Assembly (NCBI GenBank): GCA_035518875.1
Contig: DATIXD010000208.1
Location: forward strand, 1 to 15,367
Direction: 5' to 3'
Length of the DNA: 15,367 bases
Source of the DNA: DATIXD01 sp035518875
GTDB lineage: Bacteria; Pseudomonadota; Gammaproteobacteria; Methylococcales; Methylococcaceae
Both the position numbers and the translations under genes were made by a program. How positions within the stretch are numbered: the first letter of the stretch is position 1; every line of letters begins with the position of its first letter. Of the stretch, positions 14,595-15,367 are shown in pieces. The notes below the pieces were generated by a model, which was not told where the DNA came from, made no database searches, and saw only the letters and a program-made list of their open reading frames with translations.

Positions 14595-15221
14595 TCAATC
14601 GAAATCCATCACCATTTGACGGACCACGCCGCAAAGGGTAGCGCGCTCCTTGATTTCCATAACGGGATAACGCGGGTTGAGCGGCTTCAAGTAACGAGCA
14701 CCGCCATCGATGACCAACTGCTTGAACGTCGCCTGCTCCGCATCGTCCAACCGGACGATGACATAACTCCCCTGACGCGGCTCGGCGCCTGGATCGACGA
14801 TGATGACGCTCCCGTTCGGAAACATCGGCTCCATGCTATCCCCCTGCACCCTCAAGGCATACGCATAGGTGCCCACCCGGCAGGTGACTGGCACCAGGCT
14901 TTCGCCCTCCCCCGGAGGATACGGATCGACCACTTCCCGCCAACTTCCCGCCGCGACCCAGGAGATCAATGGCACGTAGGCCAGAATTGCGGGCCCTTCG
15001 GTGACATTGTCGCCTGAACGAACATCGCCTTTCCCCGTCGCCAACCAACGCGGATCAACGCCTAGCGCTTCGGCCAAACGGAAAACTTCCGTGGTCGATT
15101 CGACCAGACCGTTCTCCAGCTTCGAAATCAATTGCTGGCTAAGTAGCGAGCGCTTCGCTAGGCCCCGCTGACTGAGCTGTGCCATTTCCCGCGCCTGTTT
15201 GAGCCGTTGACCTAATGACAT
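14595..15221 (-). CDS. XRE/S24 LexA-like transcriptional repressor
   Basis: A 208-residue phage-repressor-type regulator. Residues 5-60 form a Cro/cI helix-turn-helix (LSQRGLAKRSLLSQQLISKLE). Residues ~80-205 are an S24 peptidase domain with the catalytic serine S129 in QGDSMEPMF and lysine K167 in ATFKQL. A plausible self-cleavage bond is A91-G92 in WVAAGSW. The layout predicts a repressor that cleaves itself when RecA filaments form after DNA damage, as in cI and LexA. A perfect inverted repeat overlaps the promoter just upstream, so it probably represses itself. No prophage genes are visible, so its other targets may lie beyond the right edge. The ATG at 15221 has no strong Shine-Dalgarno sequence. 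Confidence 0.9.
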   Translation of the reverse strand: MSLGQRLKQAREMAQLSQRGLAKRSLLSQQLISKLENGLVESTTEVFRLAEALGVDPRWLATGKGDVRSGDNVTEGPAILAYVPLISWVAAGSWREVVDPYPPGEGESLVPVTCRVGTYAYALRVQGDSMEPMFPNGSVIIVDPGAEPRQGSYVIVRLDDAEQATFKQLVIDGGARYLKPLNPRYPVMEIKERATLCGVVRQMVMDFD

Positions 15222-15241
15222 TGTTCGTTAAGGCTGACCAT

Positions 15242-15281
15242 CGGTTGACTAATATGATAGTCAACCGGGACCGCTTGTCAA
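15242..15281 (-). promoter_or_regulatory. Repressor promoter with overlapping palindromic operator
   Basis: On the minus strand, TTGACA (15281 to 15276) and TATCAT (15259 to 15254) are 16 bases apart; the -35 box is perfect and the -10 box matches at five of six positions. The start would be near 15247, some 26 bases before the ATG of the S24 repressor. CGGTTGACTA (15242-15251) and TAGTCAACCG (15258-15267) form a perfect 10-bp inverted repeat with a 6-base spacer that covers the -10 box and start site. This is the expected geometry for an autoregulatory operator bound by a repressor dimer. Confidence 0.75.
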
Positions 15282-15367
15282 TCCCCGAAATGAAAGGACG
15301 ACCGCAGCGGAGCCTTGGCGGAAGATAGTTAACTGAAAGATAAAGAATTTTCGAACGCCTCTCGTTT
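15282..15367. other. Right edge, no gene seen
   Basis: The last 86 bases hold no gene I can support. They lie upstream of the repressor promoter and may contain the control region of a divergent gene outside the window. Confidence 0.3.

Overview
The window looks like a chromosomal segment of a gammaproteobacterium with moderately high GC content. The first 4.8 kb follows the gammaproteobacterial order ubiH-pepP-ygfB / zapB-like-zapA-6S RNA-EVE protein. A methanotroph-like relative (Methylococcaceae) is plausible from the mix of a soluble NAD-linked hydrogenase, a Uma2 relic, archease and a CarS-like protein. That assignment is inference, not proof.

Left block (1-4.8 kb). ubiH, pepP and ygfB form a tightly packed leftward operon. 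ygfB carries an apparent 2-base frameshift after about 25 codons. Divergent from it, a small coiled-coil gene (TIGR02449 type) overlaps zapA and is followed by the 6S RNA gene ssrS and an EVE-domain gene. The 5-formyl-THF cyclo-ligase gene often found between ssrS and the EVE gene is not there. Two good left-facing sigma70-type promoters lie at the left edge, downstream of ubiH, and fire out of the window.

Hydrogenase block (4.9-8.1 kb). hoxF, hoxU and hoxY are overlapping and look intact. They encode the NADH-diaphorase half and the small subunit of a bidirectional NAD-linked [NiFe] hydrogenase (group 3d type). The large catalytic subunit gene hoxH, expected next, is absent. In its place is a decayed Uma2-family nuclease relic.

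Middle block (8.8-12.3 kb). This holds an orphan Wzt-type polysaccharide ABC ATPase, a calcineurin-like phosphoesterase and a CarS-like membrane protein. Divergent from the last is a broken archease gene with TGA codons at positions normally occupied by Trp and Cys, plus a frameshift between them.

Right block (12.3-15.4 kb). This is sparse and contains small leftward genes: a CxxC/CxxC zinc-ribbon-like protein, an exported 117-residue protein, a DUF2934 protein and a 45-residue basic coiled-coil protein. There is also a possible relic of a formylglycine-generating-enzyme C-terminus. An XRE/S24 LexA-like repressor closes the block, and its promoter is overlapped by a perfect 10-bp inverted repeat. 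Several disrupted genes mark 8-14 kb as a zone of turnover. I see no complete transposon, prophage module, CRISPR array or tRNA.
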